Source: DAIOEK01 sp963828285
GTDB taxonomy: Bacteria; Chloroflexota; Anaerolineae; Anaerolineales; Anaerolineaceae
Assembly (NCBI GenBank): GCA_963828285.1
Contig: CAWHEB010000002.1
Coordinates: forward strand, 1 to 64,000
Reading direction: 5' to 3'
DNA length: 64,000 nucleotides
How positions within the stretch are numbered: the stretch's first letter is position 1; each line of letters begins with the position of its first letter. A model generated the notes under the pieces. That model had not been told where the DNA came from. It was given only the letters and a program-made list of their open reading frames with translations, and did not search any database. Below are positions 17,376-25,676 of this stretch, piece after piece. Position numbers and translations under genes: made by a program.

Positions 17376-19694
17376 TTATGCCGCCTCAATTTTATCGGTG
17401 ACTTCTTCCAGAGAATAAATTATTTGACACTGTGAACATTGTGCATCCTTCTTGTTAGCCACCATCAGCATTCCACCACAGTTGGAACAGCGAACAGCCA
17501 ATGGTTTTTTCCAGGATGTGTAATCGCAGGTCGGATAATTGGAGCAACCGTAGAAAACCCGATTCTTACGCGTCTTGCGCTCAACCAGGTCACCTCCGTC
17601 TTTCGGACAGATGACTCCGATCTTGTTCAAGATCGGTTCGGTATAGCGACACTTGGGGAAGTCGCTGCAAGAGACGAATTTTCCAAACCGTCCCCAACGG
17701 ATAACCAGCTCATGACCGCAGCGGGGACAATCACGGCCGACCTTTTCCGGTTCGGCCTTGGTTTCTGGCATCTCCACCTGAGCGAGTTTGAGTTTAGCCG
17801 AGAATGGTGTATAGAATTCCTTGATCACATCGACCCAGGGCATTCGACCCTCAGCCACATGATCCAGATCATCTTCCAAAGTCGCTGTGAATCCAATATC
17901 GATCAGATCTGAGAAATGACCCATGAGCAGATCGTTCACCAGTTCGCCAGTTTCGGTCGGGCTGAGACGTTTGGCTTCGCGGAACACGTAACCACGTTCC
18001 TGAATGGTTGATAAGATGGGAGCATAGGTGGATGGTCTACCCACTCCATTTTCTTCCAGCTTTTGAACCAAGGATGCTTCGGTATAACGCGGCGGGGGTT
18101 GGGTGAAGTGCTGTTCGGGGAAGAGTTTGTGTAACTGTTGATTCGCCTCTTCACGCAGATCCGCCGGGACCTTTTTATTTTCCTCTGCATCTTTTACGGC
18201 ATCCTCATCCGCGGACTCTTCATAGACCACCAAAAAACCGGGGAATTTGATGACTGAGCCGGAGGTACGGAAAAGATATTGATGCTGCTGACCTTTACCG
18301 TTGATCTCCACAGTGAGAGTGTCATAGACTGCGCTCTCCATTTGTGAGGCGACAAAGCGCTGCCAGATCAATTGGTACAGGCGGTATTGATCTTTGGAAA
18401 GGTGATCTTTGATCTGGTCCGGTTCACGAAATACCGACGTGGGACGGATAGCCTCATGCGCCTCCTGCGCGCCGGCTGCCCGAGTCTTGTATTGGGGAGG
18501 TTCAGCAGGTAAAAAATCGCTGCCATGTTTTTGTGAAATATATTTGCGTGCTTCAGCCTGAGCTTCCGCGGCGATGTTGGTCGAATCTGTACGCATATAA
18601 CTGATCAAACCGGAGTTTCCGGTATTATCCACATCAATACCTTCATAAAGCTGCTGCGCAAGTGCCATCGTTCTACGGGCAGTGTATCCCAACCTGCGAG
18701 AGGCTTCCTGCTGTAACGTGCTGGTAATGAATGGGGCCGACGGTTTGCGTCGACGCTCCGTGTTTTTGATCTTTGCGATCTGATAGCTGGCTTTTTCCAA
18801 GTCGGAGATCAAAGGATCAACCAGGGATTTTTCAGTCAATTCGTTCTGCTGGTCTTTCCCGTCAACTTTAATCAGTCTGGCAGTGTAGAATTGCTTGCTG
18901 CCTTCCTGTTTGAATTCGGCATCGACCGACCAGTATTCTTGAGGGATGAAAGCTTCTATTTCCCGCTCCCGATCGACAACCAGCCGAAGCGCAACAGACT
19001 GCACCCGTCCCGCTGATAATCGTGATCGAACTTTTTCCCATAATAATGGACTGAGGCTATAACCAACAAGGCGATCGAGGATACGGCGGGCCTGTTGTGC
19101 GTTCACCAGATCCAAATTCACAGCTCTGGGATGGTGGAAGGCTTCACTAATGGCGTGGTCGGTGATCTCATGGAAAACCACCCGTTTAGAGTTTTCGGCA
19201 GGGATTTCTGCAGCTTCCATTAAATGCCATGCGATCGCTTCACCTTCCCGATCAGGGTCGGTAGCCAGAAAAATCTCTTCAGATTTCTTGACCAGTTCCT
19301 TTAACTCTTTTACGATCGGGCGTTTTTCATTTGGAACCCTGTATTTCGGTGTGAAATCGTTTTCAACATCCACTGACAGTTCTGACCGTAAAAGATCACG
19401 CACATGCCCGACAGATGCCCGGACTGTGTATCCCTTACCCAGGAAACGACCGACGGTTTTCGCCTTTGCCGGGGATTCCACGATAACCAATTTACCGCTC
19501 TTAACCACTTCCTTCGGTTTACGCGGAGCAGGTTTTGGTAAGGATTCGTGCAATTCAGTACGTCCCAATTTGAACATACGGGTTCCACAAACGGGACAGA
19601 TCCCGCGGGTAACAGGTGAACCATTGGCATTAAAATCGGGTGTCGCGTCCTTCATTTCCCGCTTAGCCCGACATTTTAAACAATATGCTTCCAT
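17376..19694 (-). CDS. topA: DNA topoisomerase I with N-terminal zinc ribbon
   Basis: A 772-residue type IA topoisomerase that relaxes negative supercoils. Residues 1-45 form a DUF5679-like zinc ribbon (MEAYCLKCRAKREM with ICPVCGTRMFKLG), not present in the usual enzyme. The Toprim domain starts near 67 (GKLVIVESPAKAKTVGRFLG) and continues to ATDPDREGEAIAWHL. The active Tyr is in LISYMRTDSTNIA. The C-terminus carries three topoisomerase zinc ribbons (CPRCGHELVIRWGRFGKF; CPKDGGDLVERKT with YGCSNYPTCDY; RCSNCGGMLMV with CSQCQ). All catalytic blocks are present. It follows manC by nine bases, so both share a transcript. The N-terminal ribbon fusion is the notable feature. Confidence 0.95.
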   Translation of the reverse strand: MEAYCLKCRAKREMKDATPDFNANGSPVTRGICPVCGTRMFKLGRTELHESLPKPAPRKPKEVVKSGKLVIVESPAKAKTVGRFLGKGYTVRASVGHVRDLLRSELSVDVENDFTPKYRVPNEKRPIVKELKELVKKSEEIFLATDPDREGEAIAWHLMEAAEIPAENSKRVVFHEITDHAISEAFHHPRAVNLDLVNAQQARRILDRLVGYSLSPLLWEKVRSRLSAGRVQSVALRLVVDREREIEAFIPQEYWSVDAEFKQEGSKQFYTARLIKVDGKDQQNELTEKSLVDPLISDLEKASYQIAKIKNTERRRKPSAPFITSTLQQEASRRLGYTARRTMALAQQLYEGIDVDNTGNSGLISYMRTDSTNIAAEAQAEARKYISQKHGSDFLPAEPPQYKTRAAGAQEAHEAIRPTSVFREPDQIKDHLSKDQYRLYQLIWQRFVASQMESAVYDTLTVEINGKGQQHQYLFRTSGSVIKFPGFLVVYEESADEDAVKDAEENKKVPADLREEANQQLHKLFPEQHFTQPPPRYTEASLVQKLEENGVGRPSTYAPILSTIQERGYVFREAKRLSPTETGELVNDLLMGHFSDLIDIGFTATLEDDLDHVAEGRMPWVDVIKEFYTPFSAKLKLAQVEMPETKAEPEKVGRDCPRCGHELVIRWGRFGKFVSCSDFPKCRYTEPILNKIGVICPKDGGDLVERKTRKNRVFYGCSNYPTCDYTSWKKPLAVRCSNCGGMLMVANKKDAQCSQCQIIYSLEEVTDKIEAA

Positions 19695-19703
19695 GTAATC
19701 CGG

Positions 19704-20792
19704 CTAGAGATAATTCTCCAGATGCCCTTCCTTCAAGTTTGTAATGATCTCTTTAATCTGCTGCGCCTTGTCCCTGGTACATATCATCAAAGCATCAGGT
19801 GTATCGATAATGATCAGGTTATCGATCCCAAGTGTAGTTACAATCTTATCATCAAGTGATTCATAAATCAGGGATGATGTTGATCCAATACCAAGGGATT
19901 TCTTTGCCAGGCTGACCATTCCATTCTGATCGGGCGAATAGACTTCAAAAAGCGATTCCCAACTGCCGACATCGTTCCATCCGAGGTTTTGCGCCGGTAT
20001 GGTGACCACCTTTTGAGCTTTTTCCATGATGCCATAATCTATGGTCTCGGGTTTTATGGTAGGCCAGACCGAATGAAGTACTGTACTCTGCCCGGCTGTT
20101 CCCCAGACTCTTTGGATGGTCATGATCTTTTCGTGAAGTTCCGGCATCCAGGTTTTGAACTCATTTAAAATGACATCCACGCGCCAGAAAAACATTCCCG
20201 AATTCCACAGAAACTTTCCTGATGATACCATCTTCACAGCCTGGTCCAAAGATGGTTTCTCCGTAAACCGCTGCACAGTATAGACTTCTTCAACACCGGA
20301 TAATGAAAGAGAGCTTCCTTTTTCTATATATCCGAATCCAGTGGCGGGTCGTTCCGGTTCGATCCCAAGAGTAACAAGATTTCCATCTTGAGCAGCCTGG
20401 TACGCTTGTTTGAGAAGTTTTTGGAATACCGCAACATTCTGGATGGTGTGATCAGCGGTCAGTACTGCCATGACCGCAGTCGGGTTCGATTTTGCCAGAA
20501 CCGCAGCAGCCAGGGCGATCACCGCGGCTGTTCCACGGGGTTCGGGTTCATCCAAATACTGTTCGGTTGGCGGAATTGGTGAAGAGGATAAAAGCTTTTC
20601 CTTCAGTTCTTCAGTGCTAACGATCAGGATATTCTCTGGATCGAAGACACCATTCAACCGGTTGATCGCCGATTGGAATAATGTTGTATCACCAAAGATC
20701 GATAATAATTGTTTAGGAAAGGTCTTGCGGGATAACGGCCATAATCGTGTACCACCGCCGCCTGCCATGATCACTGCATAATAATCGTTCAT
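19704..20792 (-). CDS. manC: Mannose-1-phosphate guanylyltransferase
   Basis: A 362-residue sugar-nucleotide transferase making GDP-mannose from mannose 1-phosphate and GTP. The signature YAVIMAGGGGTRLWPLSR, FPKQLL, the FTEKP motif (RFTEKPSLDQAVKM) and LWNSGMFFWRVDVILN are all in place, as is the NLGWNDVGSWES block. Length equals that of single-domain enzymes without the C-terminal isomerase domain found in bifunctional ManC/AlgA. GDP-mannose feeds glycan and lipoglycan synthesis; the nearby polyprenyl-phosphate ribosyl transferase is also an envelope-precursor enzyme, though the two are not in one operon. It lies 15 bases behind dprA and 9 bases ahead of topA on the same strand. Confidence 0.93.
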   Translation of the reverse strand: MNDYYAVIMAGGGGTRLWPLSRKTFPKQLLSIFGDTTLFQSAINRLNGVFDPENILIVSTEELKEKLLSSSPIPPTEQYLDEPEPRGTAAVIALAAAVLAKSNPTAVMAVLTADHTIQNVAVFQKLLKQAYQAAQDGNLVTLGIEPERPATGFGYIEKGSSLSLSGVEEVYTVQRFTEKPSLDQAVKMVSSGKFLWNSGMFFWRVDVILNEFKTWMPELHEKIMTIQRVWGTAGQSTVLHSVWPTIKPETIDYGIMEKAQKVVTIPAQNLGWNDVGSWESLFEVYSPDQNGMVSLAKKSLGIGSTSSLIYESLDDKIVTTLGIDNLIIIDTPDALMICTRDKAQQIKEIITNLKEGHLENYL

Positions 20793-20807
20793 TACTCCCC
20801 GTTTATG

Positions 20808-21911
20808 CTATATAAGTCCGAACTCTTCTCGAATGGATTGGTAGGTCATTCCATTCAACTGACGTACCAATCCCTTCAACTCCATCATGGTTAGACTGGC
20901 TGAAACCTTATCGATTGGTAATTCTGACTTTAGCACAATTTCGTCAATATGCATCGGTTCCAAATTTAAAACATTCAACAACATGGATTCCACATCATCA
21001 GCAGGAAGGAACAGGGACGCCTGTTTGTAATGGTCAACCTTGGTAATATCCAAACCGTTGAGGATATCATTTGCATCCAACAAAGGGATGGCTCCGTCGC
21101 GCAGCAACCGGTTGGTGCCTTTGGATTGCGGAGAATATATTCCACCCGGAACAGCATAGACGTCTTTCCCTTGGTCCGCGGCAAAAGAAGCGGTGATCAA
21201 TGCACCAGAAGTCTCGCCAGCCTCAACCACAACGACAGCCGCTGATAATCCGGAAATTATCCGATTGCGGGGCGGGAAATTTGCCGAATCAGGTTGAGTA
21301 CCGGGAGAGTAATCGCTCATGACGATCCCATGGGTGATGATCTTCTCTGCCAGTTGACGGTGTTCAGGAGGATAAATCTGATCCACACCCGATCCCAAAA
21401 CGGCAATGGTTCGGCCGCCTGCCTGCAGGGCTGCGTTATGAGCAACACCATCCACCCCGCGGGCTAATCCGCTGACAATGGTGATACCCTGCCTCGCCAG
21501 CAATGTTGTCACCTGTTCGGTAACCTGACGTCCATAGGAGGTAATCCGTCGGGTTCCAACGATTCCAACAGCCCAGTAATCCTCCGGATGATACTCCCCT
21601 TTCAAGTAGATCACCGGTGGTGGATGTGAGATGTTTTTTAGTCTGACGGGGTACCCTTCATCGTCAGGAGTGTAATAAGCGATCTCCATGGAATGAAGTT
21701 TGTCACAATATTCTTCGAGGTTGACGGAATTCCGGGTTTCGAGAATGCTCTCGATTACCCGCTGTTGAATACCGGCTTGCTGCAATTGGTCAGATGTAGC
21801 TGTCCATGCAGAGGAAAGGGAACCAAATGATGCTAATAATCCCTGTAAACGAACCGGACCAATCCCCCTTACCAGGCTGAAACCAACCCAGTAGCATTTC
21901 TCATCCAGCAT
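20808..21911 (-). CDS. dprA: DNA-processing protein DprA
   Basis: A 367-residue DprA/Smf protein. The N-terminal helix-hairpin-helix-like part (RGIGPVRLQGLLASFGS) is followed by the Rossmann-like DNA-processing domain (VGTRRITSYGRQVTEQV; SGLARGVDGVAHNAAL; IAVLGSGVDQIYPPEH; SDYSPGTQPDSANFPPRNRII) and a C-terminal winged-helix part (VLNLEPMHIDEIVLKSELP). DprA loads RecA on single-stranded DNA that enters by transformation, so natural competence is possible but not shown. It begins four bases after the rimM stop, which ties it to the ribosome-assembly genes upstream. No break is seen. Confidence 0.95.
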   Translation of the reverse strand: MLDEKCYWVGFSLVRGIGPVRLQGLLASFGSLSSAWTATSDQLQQAGIQQRVIESILETRNSVNLEEYCDKLHSMEIAYYTPDDEGYPVRLKNISHPPPVIYLKGEYHPEDYWAVGIVGTRRITSYGRQVTEQVTTLLARQGITIVSGLARGVDGVAHNAALQAGGRTIAVLGSGVDQIYPPEHRQLAEKIITHGIVMSDYSPGTQPDSANFPPRNRIISGLSAAVVVVEAGETSGALITASFAADQGKDVYAVPGGIYSPQSKGTNRLLRDGAIPLLDANDILNGLDITKVDHYKQASLFLPADDVESMLLNVLNLEPMHIDEIVLKSELPIDKVSASLTMMELKGLVRQLNGMTYQSIREEFGLI

Positions 21912-21914
21912 GCT

Positions 21915-22479
21915 TTAATACCACTCCTGCGGGTGGACTACCATAAGCCCGGTTTCGATATTGACATTTATGATTACAAACTCGATTGCGGGGAAAAGAG
22001 ATTCAATTCCATCTTCATCAACTGTTACATAAACATCATTTGCACCAGTCTCGATGATCTGGGTGATCTTACCAAATGATTTTCCCTGTTCATCCTCCAC
22101 CCGTAGACCGATCAGTTGGAAATGATAGTACTCTCCATCCGGTAATAGCGGGCAATGTATCTTTGGTGGTGAAGATGAATTTATTCCGTAAAGGCTCGAC
22201 TTCTTCAGGAGTTGTGATCTCTTTGAAAGTGATCAAGGCTCCCTTGTTGGAAGCACGTCGTGTTTGAATCTTATGAGGAGTGTGGGCATCACCCACCAAT
22301 ATGATCTTTCCGGGCTTAAATCGATCCTCAGATTCCGAATAGGAATCGATGATCATTTCACCGTCCACACCATGAGCGCGGCGAATCTTCCCGATCAAAA
22401 TGAAGACAGACTCGCCCAAATCGGGCGAGCCTGGTGATGGGTTTTGCTGTACCAGTTTAGTTTTTGAACCTGTTCTCAT
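21915..22479 (-). CDS. rimM: Ribosome maturation factor RimM (frame break)
   Basis: The N-terminal half has the RimM barrel start (ILIGKIRRAHGVDGEMIIDSY) and GALITFKEITTPEEVEPLRN up to FTTKDTLP. Near 22145 the frame is lost; one frame over, the sequence resumes LPDGEYYHFQLIGLRVEDEQ and GKSFGKITQIIETGANDVY, which is the PRC-barrel half, ending at 21915. Joined length is about 188 residues, usual for RimM. The factor binds S19 in 30S assembly. Its ATG overlaps the stop of khpA (ATGA), so translation is coupled. The order rpsP-khpA-rimM is the classic one, but the trmD and rplS genes that usually follow are absent here and dprA comes next. An indel in the sequence is the likely cause of the break. 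Confidence 0.9.
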
Positions 22480-22712
22480 TTCGGTTCAATCACATCCAAT
22501 GTGGCTTGTTTGCCTTCGGTTGCTGCGGCTACGCGCAATAAAACACGGATGGCATTGGCGACTTTGCCGCTTTTACCAATCACGCGTCCCATATCATCCT
22601 TGGCAACCGATAACTCCACATGGACTTTCCCACCCTGGGATTGTTGAACAACTTCAACTTCATCCGGATGGTCAACCAGTTCTGATGCAATATAACTAAT
22701 GAGCTCTTTCAA
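22476..22712 (-). CDS. khpA: KH-domain RNA-binding protein KhpA
   Basis: A 78-residue single KH-domain protein. MKELISYIASELVDHPDEV and ELSVAKDDMGRVIGKSGKVA show the KhpA/YlqC family, with the GxxG RNA-binding loop as GKSG. The protein binds RNA as a dimer, often with KhpB, and lies between rpsP and rimM in many bacteria as here. Length is normal. The stop overlaps the rimM start. Confidence 0.95.
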   Translation of the reverse strand: MKELISYIASELVDHPDEVEVVQQSQGGKVHVELSVAKDDMGRVIGKSGKVANAIRVLLRVAAATEGKQATLDVIEPK

Positions 22713-22757
22713 GGTTTCTCCTTCCCTGACAGAAACATTGACGTTCCGTGGAGAGGA

Positions 22758-23108
22758 TTACTTCCGTTCCTGACGAGTTTTTGGACTGACGATTCGGATC
22801 GCTTGAGCGGCTACACCTTCTGCAAGTAACTTCTCTTTATCTTCACCAGCTTTGAGGCGAGCGAAGCGATCCAACAAACCGATGGTCGTAAAGAGCTGTA
22901 CCACGGAATCGCTGGGTTGAGCACCTTTGCTCATCCAATCCAATACACGATCCTCTTTAACCTGAATGGTGGAAGGGTTTGTGCGGGGATTATAGAATCC
23001 AAGAATTTCGAGAAAACGGCCGTCGCGAGGGGCTTCTTTATCAGCAGCAATGATGCGATAGCTTGGTTGACCTTTTAAACCTACACGGCGAAGACGAATG
23101 CGTACCAT
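22758..23108 (-). CDS. rpsP: 30S ribosomal protein S16
   Basis: A 116-residue protein. MVRIRLRRVGLKGQPSYRII, ADKEAPRDGRFLEILGFYNP and DWMSKGAQPSDSV are standard S16 blocks. It is about 30 residues longer than the shortest bacterial S16 because of a charged C-terminal tail (AGEDKEKLLAEGVAAQA). S16 is a primary assembly protein of the 30S subunit. It follows ffh with a 108-base gap and precedes khpA by 45 bases. Confidence 0.96.
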   Translation of the reverse strand: MVRIRLRRVGLKGQPSYRIIAADKEAPRDGRFLEILGFYNPRTNPSTIQVKEDRVLDWMSKGAQPSDSVVQLFTTIGLLDRFARLKAGEDKEKLLAEGVAAQAIRIVSPKTRQERK

Positions 23109-23216
23109 TGATTTTCTTTCTCCTAATTTTTATACAATCGTGTTAATCCAGTAGACCAACAAACCGGGTGAGAGACGCTGAAGGGGTGCGTTTGACCGAG
23201 CTTTTAGAGATACTGG

Positions 23217-24539
23217 TTATCCAAATAAACGAGTGATTCCACGACCACCCGATTTTTGCAAAGTCTTGATCATCTTCTGTGCCTCGCGGAACTGCTTCAG
23301 CATACGGTTGACCTGTTCAACACTGGTACCTGATCCACTGGCAATCCTTCTTCTTCGGCTGGCATTCAAAATATCCGGATGCCTGCGTTCAGAGAGGGTC
23401 ATTGAACTAATGATCGCTTCTGTCAATTTTAACTGCTTTTCTGCATCTTGGGGAGATACTGTACGGGCTGCAGCACCCAAATTGCCAGGTAGCATCTCCA
23501 AAATCTGCGAAAACGGTCCCATTTTCCGCATCTGTTTCAACTGATCGGCGAAATCTTCCAAAGTCAGACCACCGGATGCCAGTCTTTCAGCCTGTTTTTG
23601 GGCTGTTTTTTCGTCGTATGCGGCTTCGGCTTTTTCGATCAGGCCGATCATGTCGCCCATTCCAAGAATGCGAGTCGCCAACCTCTGAGGTTGATATTGT
23701 TCAATCGCTTCGAGGTTTTCGCCAGTACTCAGATACTTGATCGGAACACCGGTAACGGACTTGATCGATATGGCAGCACCACCGCGGGCATCACCATCCA
23801 TTTTAGTCAAGATCAATCCAGTCAGATTGACTGAATCGCGGAATCCTTCTGCAACTTTCAGTGCTTCCTGCCCGATCATCGAGTCGACAACCAGGAGGGT
23901 CTCCATAGGCTCTACTTTTTTCTTGATGGAACGGAGTTCTTCCATCAAGCCTTCATCCAATTGGGATCGACCTGCGGTGTCCAGAATGAGGACAGTCGCA
24001 CCCGATTTTTGCGCTGATTTAAATGACTTTAGCACCAGATCCGGTGGTTTCATCCCGGCATCGGCGTAAACAGTGACACCAACCCGTTCACCAAGAACCT
24101 GTAACTGCTGAATAGCTGCCGGCCGGTATGGGTCTGCGGCGACAAGTTCAACACGTTCACCCTGTGCACGGAATATTTTCGCCAATTTTCCAGCAAGGGT
24201 GGTTTTACCAGATCCCTGCAATCCACAAAGCATGATCACCCGCGGTTTTTCCCCAACCAGATTTATTCTGCCGGGTTCGCCAAGGGTGGTGATGAGCTCT
24301 TCATGAACGATCTTGATGATCTGTTGAGCAGGATTCAGAGCTGCCGAGACTTCCGCGCCCACTGCTCTGGCTCGTATCCGGCTGATAAAATCCTTAACCA
24401 CTGTGTAATGAACATCCGCTTCGAGTAGAGCCATGCGTACCTCACGCATAGCTGAATCAACATCCGCTTCAGAAAGCTTTCCGCGTTTTCTGAGCTGGGT
24501 AAACACTTGATTGAGACGTGAAGTTAAGTTTTCAAACAT
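23217..24539 (-). CDS. ffh: Signal recognition particle protein Ffh
   Basis: A 440-residue SRP54 GTPase. The N domain opens FENLTSRLNQVFTQLRKRGK; the G domain carries GLQGSGKTTLAGKLAKIF (P loop), LILDTAGRSQLDEGLM and LTKMDGDARGGAAISI; the M domain begins near residue 300 with the conserved MKMGPF-like turn (RKMGPFSQILEMLPG) and ends with the 4.5S RNA-binding helices (HPDILNASRRRRIASGSG). Length is normal. It directs ribosomes making membrane proteins to the translocon. A clear promoter stands upstream at 24564-24592. The usual following gene order (ffh-rpsP-khpA-rimM) is kept. Confidence 0.97.
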   Translation of the reverse strand: MFENLTSRLNQVFTQLRKRGKLSEADVDSAMREVRMALLEADVHYTVVKDFISRIRARAVGAEVSAALNPAQQIIKIVHEELITTLGEPGRINLVGEKPRVIMLCGLQGSGKTTLAGKLAKIFRAQGERVELVAADPYRPAAIQQLQVLGERVGVTVYADAGMKPPDLVLKSFKSAQKSGATVLILDTAGRSQLDEGLMEELRSIKKKVEPMETLLVVDSMIGQEALKVAEGFRDSVNLTGLILTKMDGDARGGAAISIKSVTGVPIKYLSTGENLEAIEQYQPQRLATRILGMGDMIGLIEKAEAAYDEKTAQKQAERLASGGLTLEDFADQLKQMRKMGPFSQILEMLPGNLGAAARTVSPQDAEKQLKLTEAIISSMTLSERRHPDILNASRRRRIASGSGTSVEQVNRMLKQFREAQKMIKTLQKSGGRGITRLFG

Positions 24540-24563
24540 AAGAATGCCGATAATAGCCTCGTG

Positions 24564-24592
24564 ATTTTAGTCGGTAGAGTACCTTTTGTCAA
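24564..24592 (-). promoter_or_regulatory. Sigma-70-type promoter of the ffh operon
   Basis: On the minus strand TTGACA and TAAAAT are separated by exactly 17 bases, with the ATG of ffh about 25 bases downstream. This is among the best promoter matches in the window. Confidence 0.8.
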
Positions 24593-24675
24593 TCAAATGT
24601 TCTGCCGTATCTCGCTTATACAAAGTGTGTTAATTCTATACAGTGCAGATATGATCATAATTACCGAGGAGACCT

Positions 24676-25524
24676 ATGAATAAAATCGCGATTGTAACCG
24701 ATAGCACCGTGAACCTTCCTTTAAGTTATATTGATGAATATAAAATTACAGTTGGTCATCAGATCGTCATTTGGGATAACAAAACTTACCAGGATGGTGT
24801 GGATATCACATCCAAAGAATTTTACGAAAGACTAAAAACTTCTGCGACCATGCCTTCTTCTTCACAGGTCAGCCCAACCACCATGACCGGCCTATTCAGT
24901 AATCTTCTGGAGCAGGATTTTGATGTTTTGGGAATATTTATCTCAGCGAAATTGAGCGGAACCATGAGTTCTGCCATCCAGGCAAAAGAAGCACTGCCCG
25001 GGAGAACGATCGAGTTGGTCGATTCTCATGCAGCATCCATGTCACTTGGTTTTCAGGTACTTCAGGCAGCAAGAGCAGCCGAAAATGGTGCTTCCTTAAA
25101 AGAGTGCAAAGCTGTGGCAGAAAAAGCCAGATCACAGACCAACGTTTATTTTCTGGTGGAGACGCTGGAATTCTTGCACAGAGGTGGAAGAATTGGAAAT
25201 GCCGCCCATCTGATCGGAACTGCCCTCGACCTCAAGCCGGTTCTTAGATTAAAAGACGGCAAAATCGAATCCGCGGCAAAAGTGAGGACCCAGAAAAAGG
25301 CCTATGAAAAACTTCTTGATCTGGTCGGCGTTGAGCTTGAACACTCTAGACAGACCAGAATTGCAGTGATGCACGCTGCCGCGCCAGAATTAGCCGAGAA
25401 TACAATGCAGGAATGTATAACCCGCTTCCACCCTGTTGAGACAATCATCACCGAATTAACCCCGGCAATCGGTACCCATACCGGTCCTGGAGCAATCGCT
25501 ATCTCATTTTTACGAGACATGTGA
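24676..25524 (+). CDS. DegV family fatty-acid-binding protein
   Basis: A 282-residue DegV protein. IAIVTDSTVNLPLSYIDEY and TSSQVSPTTMTGLFSNLL are family blocks, with the acyl carboxylate-binding residues expected in the TSQ-like and SAKLSGTMSSA segments. IELVDSHAASMSLGFQVLQA and VETLEFLHRGGRIG also match. DegV/FakB proteins hold a fatty acid for phosphorylation by FakA; no fakA gene is in the window. GAGGAGACCT stands before the ATG. It diverges from ffh across a 136-base gap, and a terminator follows at 25566. Confidence 0.92.
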   Translation: MNKIAIVTDSTVNLPLSYIDEYKITVGHQIVIWDNKTYQDGVDITSKEFYERLKTSATMPSSSQVSPTTMTGLFSNLLEQDFDVLGIFISAKLSGTMSSAIQAKEALPGRTIELVDSHAASMSLGFQVLQAARAAENGASLKECKAVAEKARSQTNVYFLVETLEFLHRGGRIGNAAHLIGTALDLKPVLRLKDGKIESAAKVRTQKKAYEKLLDLVGVELEHSRQTRIAVMHAAAPELAENTMQECITRFHPVETIITELTPAIGTHTGPGAIAISFLRDM

Positions 25525-25565
25525 TCCTCAAATCTCCAAGTTAATTAAATTATCATAATTAAATC

Positions 25566-25605
25566 CGCCCGGTATATCTTTTTAGATTACCGGGTGAATT
25601 TTTCC
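25566..25605 (+). terminator. Terminator of the degV-type gene
   Basis: CCCGGTATATCT pairs largely with AGATTACCGGG around TTTT and is followed by TGAATTTTTCC. Confidence 0.6.
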
Positions 25606-25676
25606 TAAGATATTCAATTCCTTCAAGGTGAAATTCAGCTATAATATTGTCAGACATTTACATTGGCGGAGGATGT

